A stretch of 64,000 nucleotides of DNA from assembly GCA_037444305.1 (NCBI GenBank), contig JBBIMP010000023.1:1-64000 (forward strand). Reading direction: 5' to 3'. Below are positions 51,219 to 61,670 of the stretch, one piece after another. The notes under the pieces were generated by a model that worked only from the letters and a program-made list of their open reading frames with translations, ran no database searches and was not told the DNA's origin. Each line of letters starts with the position of its first letter. The stretch's first letter is position 1. Source of the stretch: JBBIMP01 sp037444305. GTDB lineage: Bacteria > Acidobacteriota > UBA6911. A program made the translations under genes and the position numbers.

Positions 51219-52273
51219 TCCTTCTTTCCCTGGTTTGCCAGGATTCGACTGAAAAGGCCCGCGACGTATTCGACGAGGGAAATTGCCCGGGCATACTCCA
51301 TCCGTGTAGGTCCCAGGATTCCCAGAGAGCCGTGCGTAGCCTCATCGACCGAAAACCGCGAGGTGATCAGGGTGCAGTCCTCGATCCCCGGAAGCGCGTT
51401 TTCGGTTCCGATGGTGATTCGTACCTCCTGGGTGTCCTCCTGGATGCACTCTGATATCAACATTGCCAGCTTGCTCTTCTGCTCTATGGTTTCGAAGAGC
51501 GCCCTCATCCTCGTAATATCGGAGAATTCGGGATTCCGGATTAGATTTGACGCTCCCTCCACGTATACCTCGGCCGCGGCGTCATCCGCGGCATCGGCGA
51601 ACGTCTGCGTGCTGAGAATGATGACACGCTGCAGAAAGCGGTCGTAAAGGGCCTTTTCCTCCTGGATCATGCGGCAGATCAGCGCCCTGATCTCCATGAG
51701 AGTACGGTCCTTGAAGTGCTCCGTGATGTACCGGCCGGCCTGCTGGAGGTCGGTTGCGGAAAAATCCGCCGCCGGCCGGATGATCCGGTTCTGCACGATC
51801 CCGGAGCGGGATACCAGGATGACCAGTATCCTGTTGTCGGTCAACCCGACGAACTGGATGTGCTGCAGCGCCACCCGGCTGAGCGGAGGCGAAACCACAA
51901 TGCCGAGGTTTTTCGACGCCGCGGATAGAACCTGGCTCGCCCGGGCCATCAGGTGTTCGGCACTGTCCTCGCTCGAGAGACTGAGCTCGATCCGATTCCG
52001 CTCGCCCGGCGGGATCTCGTGCCGATGCAGCATCGAGTCCACATAGAGGCGATACCCCTGGTCGGTCGGCACCCGGCCGGCCGAGGGATGGGGCTGCCTG
52101 AGGAATCCCATCTCCTCCAGATCCGCCATGATATTCCTCACCGTGGCCGGGCTCAGATGTTCCCGGCTGCGGCGGGCAATCCTCCTCGATCCGACAGGCT
52201 TGCCGGTCGCCACATAGGCGGAGATCGCGGACTGGAGTATTTCCCGGGCTCGATCGCTCAGTTTGAATCCCAT
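51215..52273 (-). CDS. hrcA: Heat-inducible transcription repressor HrcA
   Basis: 352 residues from ATG 52273 (GGAAAG upstream); an ATG at 52285 is also possible. A winged-helix N-domain (LSPATVRNIMADLEEMGFLRQP, GRVPTDQGYRLYVD) and the GAF-like effector region (LIRNPEFSDITRMRALFETI, VDEATHGSLGILGPTRMEYA) are complete. HrcA normally binds CIRCE (TTAGCACTC-N9-GAGTGCTAA), but no such element is visible at this operon's promoter. Confidence 0.95.
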   Translation of the reverse strand: MGFKLSDRAREILQSAISAYVATGKPVGSRRIARRSREHLSPATVRNIMADLEEMGFLRQPHPSAGRVPTDQGYRLYVDSMLHRHEIPPGERNRIELSLSSEDSAEHLMARASQVLSAASKNLGIVVSPPLSRVALQHIQFVGLTDNRILVILVSRSGIVQNRIIRPAADFSATDLQQAGRYITEHFKDRTLMEIRALICRMIQEEKALYDRFLQRVIILSTQTFADAADDAAAEVYVEGASNLIRNPEFSDITRMRALFETIEQKSKLAMLISECIQEDTQEVRITIGTENALPGIEDCTLITSRFSVDEATHGSLGILGPTRMEYARAISLVEYVAGLFSRILANQGKKE

Positions 52274-52305
52274 ATAGCTTTCCATGCATCCGCCAGTGGA
52301 GAAAA

Positions 52306-52334
52306 ATATTATTAGAAAACTGGCCGCAAGTCAA
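52306..52334 (-). promoter_or_regulatory. Predicted sigma-70 promoter of the heat-shock operon
   Basis: TTGACT at 52329-52334, 17-bp spacer, TAATAT at 52306-52311 on the minus strand, about 33 bp before the hrcA ATG. No CIRCE-like inverted repeat overlaps it. Confidence 0.75.
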
Positions 52335-52376
52335 AGCCGATCAACCTTTTATGGAGATTCCAAAACCCGCGCAGTC

Positions 52377-53366
52377 TCAGAATTGGAACTCGGTCCCGAT
52401 TCCCCGCTTTACCGCCTCGTCGAACACCACTCGGGCGGCCGACATGTCCTGGATGGCCAGGCCGACCGACTTGAAGACCGTGATCTCCTCCGGTGATGTC
52501 CGTCCGGCCACCCGCCCCAGGATGACGTCCCCAAGGCTTCCTGCTACGCGATCCCACGACCATTCCCCGTCGTTTGCGGGGATGATGAGGTCGCCCGCTT
52601 CCACCTTGCAGGCATCCACGTGGTCGCAGACGATACGGCTCCTCTGGACTGTCCTGGTGTCGATTTCCCTCATCGCCGGGGCGTGCGCGCCGATCCCGTT
52701 GATGTGGGCGCCCGGCTTGAGCCAGTCCGCGTCCATGATCGGCTGGGCGGCGCTGGTAGCCAGGATGACGATGTCGGCCTCCCGCGTCGCCGCCGCCGGG
52801 TCTTCGGCCAGTTCGACCGGCAATCCGATCTTCGATCCCACGGTTTCTGCAAAGCGTTTCCTGTCTTCGAGTGCGTCGAGAGAATAGACCATGAGCCCGG
52901 CCAGCGGCCGCGCCTCGTGCACGGCCAGGACCTGGGTGACTGCCTGGACGCCGGTGCCGAACACGACCGCCGTCCGCGCATCCTCCCGGGCCATGAACCG
53001 GGTGGCCACGCCGCTGACCGCTCCCGTGCGCATGGCGGTCAGGAATCCTCCATCCATCAGCGCCGCCGGGAACCCGGTTTCCTCGTCGAGCAGGATGATG
53101 GTCCCCAGGACCGCCGGCAAGCCCCGCTCCTTCACGTTGTTTTTGTAAACCGTGACGATCTTCGCGCCGAGCGCGCCCAGTCCGCTGATATAGGCGGGCA
53201 TGAAAAGCGCCAGGCCCGATTTGTCCGGAACGGGAATCGGCGTGCGCTGCGGCATCACCGCCTTCCCGGAAGCCAGGTCGGCAAAAGCCTTCTCGGTCGC
53301 CTCCATGCACATCTTCATCGTGAAGAAGCTTTCGATGTCCTTTCGCGAAAGGAGCCTCGTTTTCAT
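52377..53366 (-). CDS. Ornithine cyclodeaminase / mu-crystallin family protein
   Basis: 329 residues. NAD-binding core VVFGTGVQAVTQVLAVHEA, DGGFLTAMRTGAVSGVAT and IINGIGAHAPAMREID-like regions (here HINGIGAHAPAMREID) match this family, which includes ornithine cyclodeaminase, archaeal alanine dehydrogenase and ketimine reductases. The substrate cannot be fixed. It is 35 bp downstream of a class I aminotransferase, so the pair may act on one amino or imino acid. ATG 53366 with GGAGG 6 nt upstream. Confidence 0.85.
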   Translation of the reverse strand: MKTRLLSRKDIESFFTMKMCMEATEKAFADLASGKAVMPQRTPIPVPDKSGLALFMPAYISGLGALGAKIVTVYKNNVKERGLPAVLGTIILLDEETGFPAALMDGGFLTAMRTGAVSGVATRFMAREDARTAVVFGTGVQAVTQVLAVHEARPLAGLMVYSLDALEDRKRFAETVGSKIGLPVELAEDPAAATREADIVILATSAAQPIMDADWLKPGAHINGIGAHAPAMREIDTRTVQRSRIVCDHVDACKVEAGDLIIPANDGEWSWDRVAGSLGDVILGRVAGRTSPEEITVFKSVGLAIQDMSAARVVFDEAVKRGIGTEFQF

Positions 53367-53401
53367 GACAACCTCCGGTATGACAACGGATAATGGGGGA
53401 G

Positions 53402-54604
53402 CTACTTGCCGACCATGGTCCCGGCCCGCTTCAGCATGAAGACCTCCAGCCGGTCGAATGCCTCGTTGAGCACGTCTTCCTGGGGCAGGAAGACCACACG
53501 CATGTGCCGCGTCCCTGGCCGTTGGCCGAAGCCGTCCCCGTGCACGACCACCACGCCGGTCTCCCGGATCAGGCCGGTGACGAACTCCCGGTCCGGCTCT
53601 TCGATGTGCAGCCGCGGAAAGGCGTAGAACGCGGCCGTCGGTCGGACGCAGGAAATGCCGGGAATGGAGTTCAACCTTTCGCTGGTGATGTCCCGGCGGC
53701 GGCGGAGCTTTTCCTTGACCTCGGCGAGGTGGGCCTGCGGTCCCTCGAGCGCAGGCTTCACGGCATACTGCAGCGGAGTGACGGCGCAGAGCCGCGCCCG
53801 CAGGAACTTGTTGATCGCGTCGACGTACCCGGAGAGAAGCGCCTTTCTGCCCGTGACGACCGCCCAGCCGATCCTGAAGCCAGGCACCAGGTAGGACTTG
53901 GAGAGGCCGTTCATGGTGATGATCGGGGCCTCGTCGGACAGCGAGGCGATGGAGAGGCTCTCGTCCCCGTCCAGGACGAGCTTGTCATAAATCTCGTCCG
54001 CAAAGATCAGCAGGTTGTGCTCCAGACTCAGCTTGACGATTTCCTCCAACACCTCGCGCGAGTAGCGGGAGCCCGTAGGGTTGTTTGGGTTGATCAGCAC
54101 GAGCGCGCGTGTGTTGGGGGTGATCTTCTGACGGATGTCGCCGACGTCCGGCTCCCAGTTGTTGTCCTCGTCCAGGAAGTAAGGCACGTTTTTCGCCTGC
54201 AGCTTCGAGAGCACTGCCGAGTAAAGGGGGTAACCGGGCGAAGGCGTCAGGACCTCCTTCCCCGGGTCCACCAGCGCGGTAAGGCAGAGCTCGATGCATT
54301 CCGACACCCCCAGCGTTATGAACAGGTCGTGCCAATCGAAAATGCCCTTGCGCCTTGTCTCCGCGGCGATCGCGGCGCGGGCCTCCTCGATGCCCGAGGA
54401 AGGCGCGTATCCCGTGTGATTGTCCAGCATGGCCTTGTGGCAGGCCTCTATGATGTGTGCGGGCGTCTTGTAGTCGTACACCATTGGATCGCCGATGTTG
54501 AGGTAGAGCAGCTTCTTCCCGGCCGCCTTCGCCTCGTCGGCCACCTTGAGAATGTCGCGGATGGCATACTCGACCTTTTGGGTCCGTTCTGCAGGATTGA
54601 TCAT
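53402..54604 (-). CDS. Class I PLP aminotransferase (alanine/aspartate type)
   Basis: 400 residues. Fold-type I enzyme. LYLNIGDPMVYDYKTP, YAPSSGIEEARAAIA, INPNNPTGSRYSREVLEEI, IFADEIYDKLVLD and the PLP-Lys motif NGLSKSYLVPGFRIGW identify it, with a C-terminal RVVFLPQEDVL Arg. It resembles AlaT-type glutamate-pyruvate aminotransferases. Position just upstream of the ornithine cyclodeaminase-family gene on the same strand suggests a shared operon. Confidence 0.88.
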   Translation of the reverse strand: MINPAERTQKVEYAIRDILKVADEAKAAGKKLLYLNIGDPMVYDYKTPAHIIEACHKAMLDNHTGYAPSSGIEEARAAIAAETRRKGIFDWHDLFITLGVSECIELCLTALVDPGKEVLTPSPGYPLYSAVLSKLQAKNVPYFLDEDNNWEPDVGDIRQKITPNTRALVLINPNNPTGSRYSREVLEEIVKLSLEHNLLIFADEIYDKLVLDGDESLSIASLSDEAPIITMNGLSKSYLVPGFRIGWAVVTGRKALLSGYVDAINKFLRARLCAVTPLQYAVKPALEGPQAHLAEVKEKLRRRRDITSERLNSIPGISCVRPTAAFYAFPRLHIEEPDREFVTGLIRETGVVVVHGDGFGQRPGTRHMRVVFLPQEDVLNEAFDRLEVFMLKRAGTMVGK

Positions 54605-54753
54605 ATGAATCCCCTTTCGCTCGACGGCTTCATTCGCGGCTACGCCGCGGCCTTTGATTACAGGCCTAGAATGTAAGCTTTTACGGCGCCGAATTCAAAC
54701 AGGGAAGCAAGGGAAGCGGAGGGAGGGTCGCGGGGAAAAAGGCCGGTCCCCAA

Positions 54754-54790
54754 GGTCTTCCGTGCGGCAGTTGCTGCCGCACGGAAGACC
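54754..54790 (-). terminator. Strong hairpin downstream of the DegQ-like gene
   Basis: GGTCTTCCGTGCGGCA and its exact complement form a perfect 16-bp stem around a 5-nt loop, 22 bp after the protease stop. A TTTTT run lies about 14 nt further on the minus strand. Confidence 0.65.
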
Positions 54791-54811
54791 CTGAGGCGGA
54801 CTGGCTACGCG

Positions 54812-56422
<1,611 letters not shown>

Positions 56423-56763
56423 ACAAATCACCTCCGAAACTATTCTTGCAATTGTCTTTCATTGTACGTGATGATCCGGGGGTTGTTCCAAAGATAATTG
56501 GGAACGCCATGAGGGCCCGCATTCTGCAGTATCTCGGGAAGACCGGGAGGCCGGTGCCGATAAAGGGGGACAGGCTACCGTGTCCCTCTGGAGGGACACG
56601 GTAGCCTGTCCCCCTTTTTGATTCTGCTTTACAACCCTCTGCCATTTGATTAACTTGGAGTCATAAACACAGGGGTTTCACCTGGAACCCTCTCGTGTCA
56701 TTACCGCTGATGCCCAGGCCATCCCGGTCAGGGCCTCACCTTGCGACCTGAGGAGGAAGCAGC
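56423..56763. other. 341-bp intergenic region
   Basis: Between divergent genes. It contains a REP-like 27-bp inverted repeat (56562-56617) and the degQ and downstream promoters, which I cannot place precisely. No gene seen. Confidence 0.65.
56562..56617. repeat. Perfect 27-bp inverted repeat, REP-like
   Basis: AAAGGGGGACAGGCTACCGT and onward (56562-56588) is exactly complementary to 56591-56617 with a 2-nt spacer; the right arm ends in TTTTT. The unit resembles the GGGGACAG...CTGTCCCC palindromes that sit at IS200-like/REP-associated tyrosine transposase elements. A half-copy (CTGTCCCCCTTTGG) occurs near 23113. Confidence 0.85.
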
Positions 56764-57408
56764 ATGACCCTGTCCCGCATTCGCAAAACGCAACTCCTGG
56801 TCGCTTCACTGCTGGCTCTTCTGCTCCCCGCCATCCTTCCTTCGCAGGAAACCGCCCAGGAACAGAAGTTCTTCGAAGTGGAGATCAAGGCGGACGAGAT
56901 CTATTCCTACAAGCAACTGAAGTTCACCGGCGACTACACTTCCTTCGAATCCCCCGCCGGTTACCTGGCGCTGGGCCGCACCGAGAAAGGGGTCACGATC
57001 CTCATCGTACTCGGCGGGGGCACAGTCACCATCACGTCCCCGGATGAGATGCAGGAGAATTTCGCCAAGGTCTTCCCGGCTCATCCGTTCAAAACGGCCT
57101 TCCAAACCCTGTACATGCGCCTCCACCCCCAGGATTTCGAAAACGCCTTCGCGGAGTTTCCCCTGACAAAGGCTCCCAACGAGGAAGCCCTGGCAAAAGC
57201 CAAACTCCTGTTCGAGGAGAGGTTCAGAACGTCCTATCACGCCGGGCACAGGGCGATGTTCCCGCCCGTCAAGACCCGCGTTATGGATTTTCAGACCGCG
57301 GCCATGGGGCTGATCACCACCGAAGAGGGCTACTGGTTGACGCTCCGAAGGCTGTCGCCCTGGGCCAGCGCCTACCCGAAGGGATTCGTCAACCCCAAGC
57401 AGAGATAG
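56764..57408 (+). CDS. Secreted protein of unknown function
   Basis: 214 residues. Good signal peptide (LLVASLLALLLPAILPSQE, cleavage near PSQE/TA) behind a GAGGAGGA ribosome site. The mature protein is alpha/beta, with TEKGVTILIVLGGGTVTITSP and a helix-rich end (LKAPNEEALAKAKLLFEERF-like region). No enzyme motif found. It converges with the next gene. Confidence 0.6.
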   Translation: MTLSRIRKTQLLVASLLALLLPAILPSQETAQEQKFFEVEIKADEIYSYKQLKFTGDYTSFESPAGYLALGRTEKGVTILIVLGGGTVTITSPDEMQENFAKVFPAHPFKTAFQTLYMRLHPQDFENAFAEFPLTKAPNEEALAKAKLLFEERFRTSYHAGHRAMFPPVKTRVMDFQTAAMGLITTEEGYWLTLRRLSPWASAYPKGFVNPKQR

Positions 57409-57447
57409 CTGCCCGTCGCGCCTCCGCGACCGCGCCGCAAACCGGAA

Positions 57448-58167
57448 TCAGAAACCGCGCAGGACCTCGATGCCTCTTTCCGGGACCCCGATCCGCCTCA
57501 GGATCCCTTTATCGTCCACCCAGAGGTCTATCCTGACGGCTCCCGAGTAGAGCTGGAGGTGCTGAGCCTTGTAGCTCCGTGAGCCCTCCTGGATACTCGC
57601 CTTGCCCAGCGATTTCATCTCCAGCCGGCCCGAACTCCTCTCTTGTGGCACGACCACCTCGAAGTAGGCCGGCTTTCCCTTCCCGCCCGCAAGGTAGAGC
57701 CGCACGAGGAAGATGTAATGGTGGAAGAGGTTGGTATCCAGGACCGTGCAACGCTCACCCAGTAGCAGACCGGTCCGGGTGGATTCCTGCTCACCGCTGT
57801 ACTCCAGGATTACCTGGTTCGGCGCAAATGCTGCCGAGATCCTCCCGGCCTTTCCGTCGACATCGGTCTGGAGGCTATAACTGCGCGGGTGATAGGAGCC
57901 ATCCATTTCCAGCTTGCTTTCGATCCGGACCTTCTGCCCCCGGGCCCCGGGATTATCAAACTCCAGAATCGAGGTGCTGCTTGCCGCGTCCTTGGCGGAG
58001 AGAATGGCGAACTTTTCCAGCCCGATCTGCCGTCCGGCGAAAAAAATCCGGAATTCGCCCTCCTCCGTCGCGCTTCTCCTCTCGCGCGTTGCCGCGGATG
58101 AAAGCAGAACCAAGGCTGCCAGCAGCAACGTTGCGCCCGCCGCGATTGACCGATATTTCCTCTTCAT
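57448..58167 (-). CDS. Secreted beta-rich protein of unknown function (DUF3108/DUF6134-like)
   Basis: 239 residues from ATG 58167. Signal peptide (KRKYRSIAAGATLLLAALVLL then SSAATRERR). The mature part is a series of strands: FRIFFAGRQIGLEKFAILSA, RIESKLEMDGSYHPRSYSL, NQVILEYSGEQESTRTGLLL, and VRIDLWVDDKGILRRIGVPE at the end, resembling DUF3108-type outer-envelope proteins that follow a lipid-bound substrate. Longer upstream frames lack protein character. Divergent from glpX. Confidence 0.65.
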   Translation of the reverse strand: MKRKYRSIAAGATLLLAALVLLSSAATRERRSATEEGEFRIFFAGRQIGLEKFAILSAKDAASSTSILEFDNPGARGQKVRIESKLEMDGSYHPRSYSLQTDVDGKAGRISAAFAPNQVILEYSGEQESTRTGLLLGERCTVLDTNLFHHYIFLVRLYLAGGKGKPAYFEVVVPQERSSGRLEMKSLGKASIQEGSRSYKAQHLQLYSGAVRIDLWVDDKGILRRIGVPERGIEVLRGF

Positions 58168-58331
58168 GGCCGCTCCGTGCTGAATCCCGAAAGCATAGTA
58201 CAGATGCCCCGGCGGAACCAGCAATGCCGCGCCCGGAGGGGGCAAACCATCCTTGCGCCTGCGCGCCAAGTAAGCGAGAATGGCAACCGGCTGCACCGGA
58301 CTCAAAAACCGCACTTCTACGGGAGATTCGC

Positions 58332-59309
58332 ATGGAAAACAAGCTGGGACGGGAGTTTGTGGCGGTGGTGGAGCAGGCTGCCATTGCATGCGCATTGACG
58401 ATGGGCCAGGGGGACCGGCGCCATTCAGACAGGGTGGCCACCGAATCGATGCGCGGGTCCATGCAGTCGATCCCGATGAGGGGAACCATCGTGATCGGCG
58501 AGGGGGAACGAGACGAAGCCCCGATGCTCTACATCGGCGAGGAGCTGGGGTGCGGCACCGAAGAAAACGGCGACCCGGTCGTGGACATCGCCGTGGATCC
58601 CCTGGAGGGAACGAATCTCTGCGCCACCGGGGCCAACAACGCTATCACGGTACTCGCCGCCTCGGAGAAAGGCGGTCTCCTTCACGCGCCGGACTGCTAC
58701 ATGCAGAAAATCATCGTCGGCCCTTCGTCCCGCGGCGCCATCGACATCGATGCCCCGGTCAAGGACAACCTGAAGGCGATTGCCAAGCGTCTGCAGCGGC
58801 GCGTGGAAGACCTTGTCGTGATCGTCCTCGACCGGCCGCGCCACGAGCAGCTGATTCGCGAAATCCGGGAAGCGGGGGCCCGGATCCGGCTGATCGGGGA
58901 CGGGGACCTCTCCGCGGGCATTTCCGCCGCTGTGGCCGGCACCGGAGTCCACGCGGTGATGGGCATCGGGGGCGCGCCCGAGGGCGTCCTGACCGCCGCC
59001 GCCCTGCGCTGCCTCAACGGGGAAATCCAGGGCCGTCTGATCATCGCGCGTCCCGACCAGGAGAAGCGCATGAAGGACATGGGAGTGAGCGATCTCAAGA
59101 AGATCTATTCCACCGAAGATCTGGCCCCCGGCCAGAAGATGATCTTTGCGGCATGCGGGGTGACGGACGGAACGCTGCTCAAGGGCGTGCGCTTTTTCGG
59201 CGGCGGCTGCCGCACTCACACGCTGCTCATGACGCGCTCCACCCGGAAGATCCGCTTCATCGATGCGGTTCACCTCGAGGACGGGCCCGACATCCGGGTG
59301 CGCTTCTGA
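58332..59309 (+). CDS. glpX: Class II fructose-1,6-bisphosphatase
   Basis: 325 residues from ATG 58332 (TACGGGAGA upstream). GlpX removes the 1-phosphate of fructose-1,6-bisphosphate in gluconeogenesis. EGERDEAPMLYIGEELG, DIAVDPLEGTNLCATG (metal Asp/Glu), DRPRHEQLIREIR and MGIGGAPEGVLTAAAL are canonical, and CGVTDGTLLKGVRFFGGGC is the typical end. No neighbour in the same pathway. Confidence 0.95.
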   Translation: MENKLGREFVAVVEQAAIACALTMGQGDRRHSDRVATESMRGSMQSIPMRGTIVIGEGERDEAPMLYIGEELGCGTEENGDPVVDIAVDPLEGTNLCATGANNAITVLAASEKGGLLHAPDCYMQKIIVGPSSRGAIDIDAPVKDNLKAIAKRLQRRVEDLVVIVLDRPRHEQLIREIREAGARIRLIGDGDLSAGISAAVAGTGVHAVMGIGGAPEGVLTAAALRCLNGEIQGRLIIARPDQEKRMKDMGVSDLKKIYSTEDLAPGQKMIFAACGVTDGTLLKGVRFFGGGCRTHTLLMTRSTRKIRFIDAVHLEDGPDIRVRF

Positions 59310-59368
59310 GCCTGTGGGGGTCGCAACTCGAAGCAAGGCTCGTCACGAAGGCGACAGCGCGCCGGGAT

Positions 59369-60886
59369 TCAGGGCGGGGCTGCCACCGGGAATGAGGGGG
59401 CGCTTCTCCGCCCGTCAGCCGCGCGCTGCAACAGATACGGCTTCACGCCTCGTTCACGAAAAGCCTGCTGCCAGCTCGCAAAGCTCCCCCCGTTCTTCCA
59501 GGCGTCGAGTGCCGCAAGCCCGGCGTCCTCTCCAGACTGCGAGAGCATGTATTCCACCCACGACCAGCGCGCCGAAGTCGGGCGGATCCCCACCCTGCCC
59601 CTCACCCCCGCGCGCAGCCTTCTGAGCCTCGCTTCCAATACCGCCACGGCCTCGAAGGGAGCGCCGTCCATCGGGGTGTGGCGCTTGGCCACGAACGGTG
59701 AAATCCCGAGGGTTACGGGAACGAGCCTCGCCAGCTCGAGCGAAAACCGCACAAGCTCGTCTATGTCGGCATCGCCTTCCCCGGGCAGCCCGATCATCTC
59801 GTAGAGCTTCAGCTTTTCGAGGCCGTGCTCCCGCGCCAGTCGCGCGGCCCCAACCAGGTGCTCTTCGCTCGTCTTCCGGTCAATCCGGTCGCGCAGCCGC
59901 TGCGACGCACCGTCGGATGCGGTTGTGAGCGTCCTGTAGCCTCCGCGCGCCAGGAGCCCGACGAACTCCCCGTCGAGACGGTCCGCCCGCAGGCTGGAGA
60001 TCCCCACCTCGCGCCCGCTCTCGACGATACGCCGCACAATTTCCTTTATGCGCGGGTGGTCGGTTACAGCTGCACCGACCAGGCCGACGCGGCGGGCGTT
60101 GTCCGGGATGAGCTCAATAATCCTTGCCGGCGGCACCAGCCTCATACCGCCGTTCGTGGTCCGCCGCATGGTGCAATAGGTGCAGCCGCGGGAACAGCCC
60201 CTTTCCGGCTCCACCAGGAACATGGAGCGCAGGACCGCGTGGCGCGTGAGGATCTGCGAGCGGGCGGGAAGCCGGTCGTCGGGCGCCTTTGCGATCGCGG
60301 GATAGGCGCGGCTCCTCCCGGGAGCATAAAAGCCGGGGGCCGAGGCCAACTGCTCCAGGAGTTCATGCCGTTTTTCCGCGGCCGCGGCATCGAGAAAGCG
60401 GCGGATCAGCTCTTCGCCTTCCCCGAGGATCATCAGGTCCGCAAAGGGCGCCAGGGGCGAGGGATTCGAATAGGTCAACGGCCCGCCCACGACGATGAGG
60501 GGGTGATGCTCTTCCCTGTCCGCCCGCAGCGCCGGGATCCCGCTCAGGTCCAGCATGGAGAAGAACCCGGGGATCTCCAGTTCCCAGGCGATGGAGAAGG
60601 CCGCCACAGGAAACTCCCAGAGCGGCGTCTCCGTTTCGTAGGAGAAAACGGGCGATCCCGCGCGCCGGTACTCCTCCACGCGCTCCGGCAGAAATGCCCT
60701 CTCTGCGCTCCACTCCGGATGCCGGTGGATTTCCCTGTAAATGGCCTGGAATCCGAGCGAACTCATCCCGACGTGGTAAGGCGCCGGGTAACAGAGCGCG
60801 ACTCTCAGGGGTGCGGCCTTGTAAAGCGTCCCCTCCTCCTCGTCGATCCGGCCGCGGACAGCGGCCCGCAGGTCCCAGGAACTCAC
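59369..60886 (-). CDS. Radical SAM protein with an N-terminal B12-binding-like domain (uncharacterised)
   Basis: 505 residues from GTG 60886, 1 nt after the queE stop. An N-terminal Rossmann-like part (LRVALCYPAPYHVGMSSLGF, HPLIVVGGPLTYSNP, LMILGEGEELIRRFLDAA) resembles a cobalamin-binding domain without the DxHxxG loop. The core has ERGCSRGCTYCTMRR (CxxxCxxC 4Fe-4S), ISSLRADRLDG and LYEMIGLPGE. A C-terminal helical part ends at GVKPYLLQRA. It matches uncharacterised radical SAM proteins beside queE, possibly a modification enzyme. Confidence 0.78.
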   Translation of the reverse strand: MSSWDLRAAVRGRIDEEEGTLYKAAPLRVALCYPAPYHVGMSSLGFQAIYREIHRHPEWSAERAFLPERVEEYRRAGSPVFSYETETPLWEFPVAAFSIAWELEIPGFFSMLDLSGIPALRADREEHHPLIVVGGPLTYSNPSPLAPFADLMILGEGEELIRRFLDAAAAEKRHELLEQLASAPGFYAPGRSRAYPAIAKAPDDRLPARSQILTRHAVLRSMFLVEPERGCSRGCTYCTMRRTTNGGMRLVPPARIIELIPDNARRVGLVGAAVTDHPRIKEIVRRIVESGREVGISSLRADRLDGEFVGLLARGGYRTLTTASDGASQRLRDRIDRKTSEEHLVGAARLAREHGLEKLKLYEMIGLPGEGDADIDELVRFSLELARLVPVTLGISPFVAKRHTPMDGAPFEAVAVLEARLRRLRAGVRGRVGIRPTSARWSWVEYMLSQSGEDAGLAALDAWKNGGSFASWQQAFRERGVKPYLLQRAADGRRSAPSFPVAAPP

Positions 60887-60887
60887 G

Positions 60888-61532
60888 TTACGCCCCCCGG
60901 CGGCGGTCGGGCCACAGGATCCTGTGCAACTGCACCTGGAGTCTGGCTCGAATGCCGGATTCCAGCAGCCAGGCGGCCAGTTCGGGGGCGGGAAGAGCAT
61001 CGTGAACCGGCGAGAACAGCACCGCTCCCACGCGGGACGGCAGGCCGTAGCGCTTGACCTGGCCGCACGCCCAGTCGAAATCCTCGCGGTTGCCGATCAC
61101 GAACTTCACCTCGTCGCCCGGGGTCAGGCACTCGACATTCCCGTAGAGATTGTGCTGCTGCATGCCGCTTGAGGGGCACTTCAGGTCCATGATCTTGTGC
61201 ACGCGGGGATCCACGGCGTTCAATGACACCTGCCCGCCCGTCTCCAGGCAGACCGTGTACCCGCGCCCGAGCAGTTCCCCGAACAGTTCGTGGACCTCCG
61301 GCTGCAGCATCGGCTCACCCCCCGTGACCAGCACCAGTCTTGCCGGGAAGTCCGCGATCGCGTCGATGATCTGCGGGACGGACATCTCCGAGCCTTCGTA
61401 AAAAGCATACCCGGTGTCGCAATAGCTGCACCTCAGGTTGCATCCCGTCAGCCGGATGAACGCGCATGGAAACCCTGCAAAGCTCGACTCACCCTGGATG
61501 CTGTAGAAAATCTCGTTCACCTTCATTGGCAT
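60888..61532 (-). CDS. queE: 7-carboxy-7-deazaguanine synthase QueE
   Basis: 214 residues from ATG 61532. Radical SAM enzyme of queuosine/7-deazaguanine synthesis: NEIFYSIQGESSFAGFPCAF, the 4Fe-4S motif CNLRCSYCDT, VTGGEPMLQPE and LETGGQVSLN. The other que genes are not in the window. Next gene downstream begins 1 nt after its stop, so they are co-transcribed. Confidence 0.93.
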   Translation of the reverse strand: MPMKVNEIFYSIQGESSFAGFPCAFIRLTGCNLRCSYCDTGYAFYEGSEMSVPQIIDAIADFPARLVLVTGGEPMLQPEVHELFGELLGRGYTVCLETGGQVSLNAVDPRVHKIMDLKCPSSGMQQHNLYGNVECLTPGDEVKFVIGNREDFDWACGQVKRYGLPSRVGAVLFSPVHDALPAPELAAWLLESGIRARLQVQLHRILWPDRRRGA

Positions 61533-61670
61533 TTCCGCTCCGCCGCCCGCCACCGGACGAATCCCGGGCTCCGGGACGCTCCTTGGTGAATAGATACCGC
61601 GTTCCGCCCGTTAAGACAAACGCTGGGCGTATCCCTCGAAGGATCGGTGTCGATGAGGCTGTAGGAGGAT

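Noticed and set aside
52274..52376. CIRCE operator at hrcA
   Set aside because: Searched for TTAGCACTC and its complement near hrcA, grpE, dnaK and dnaJ; not present.
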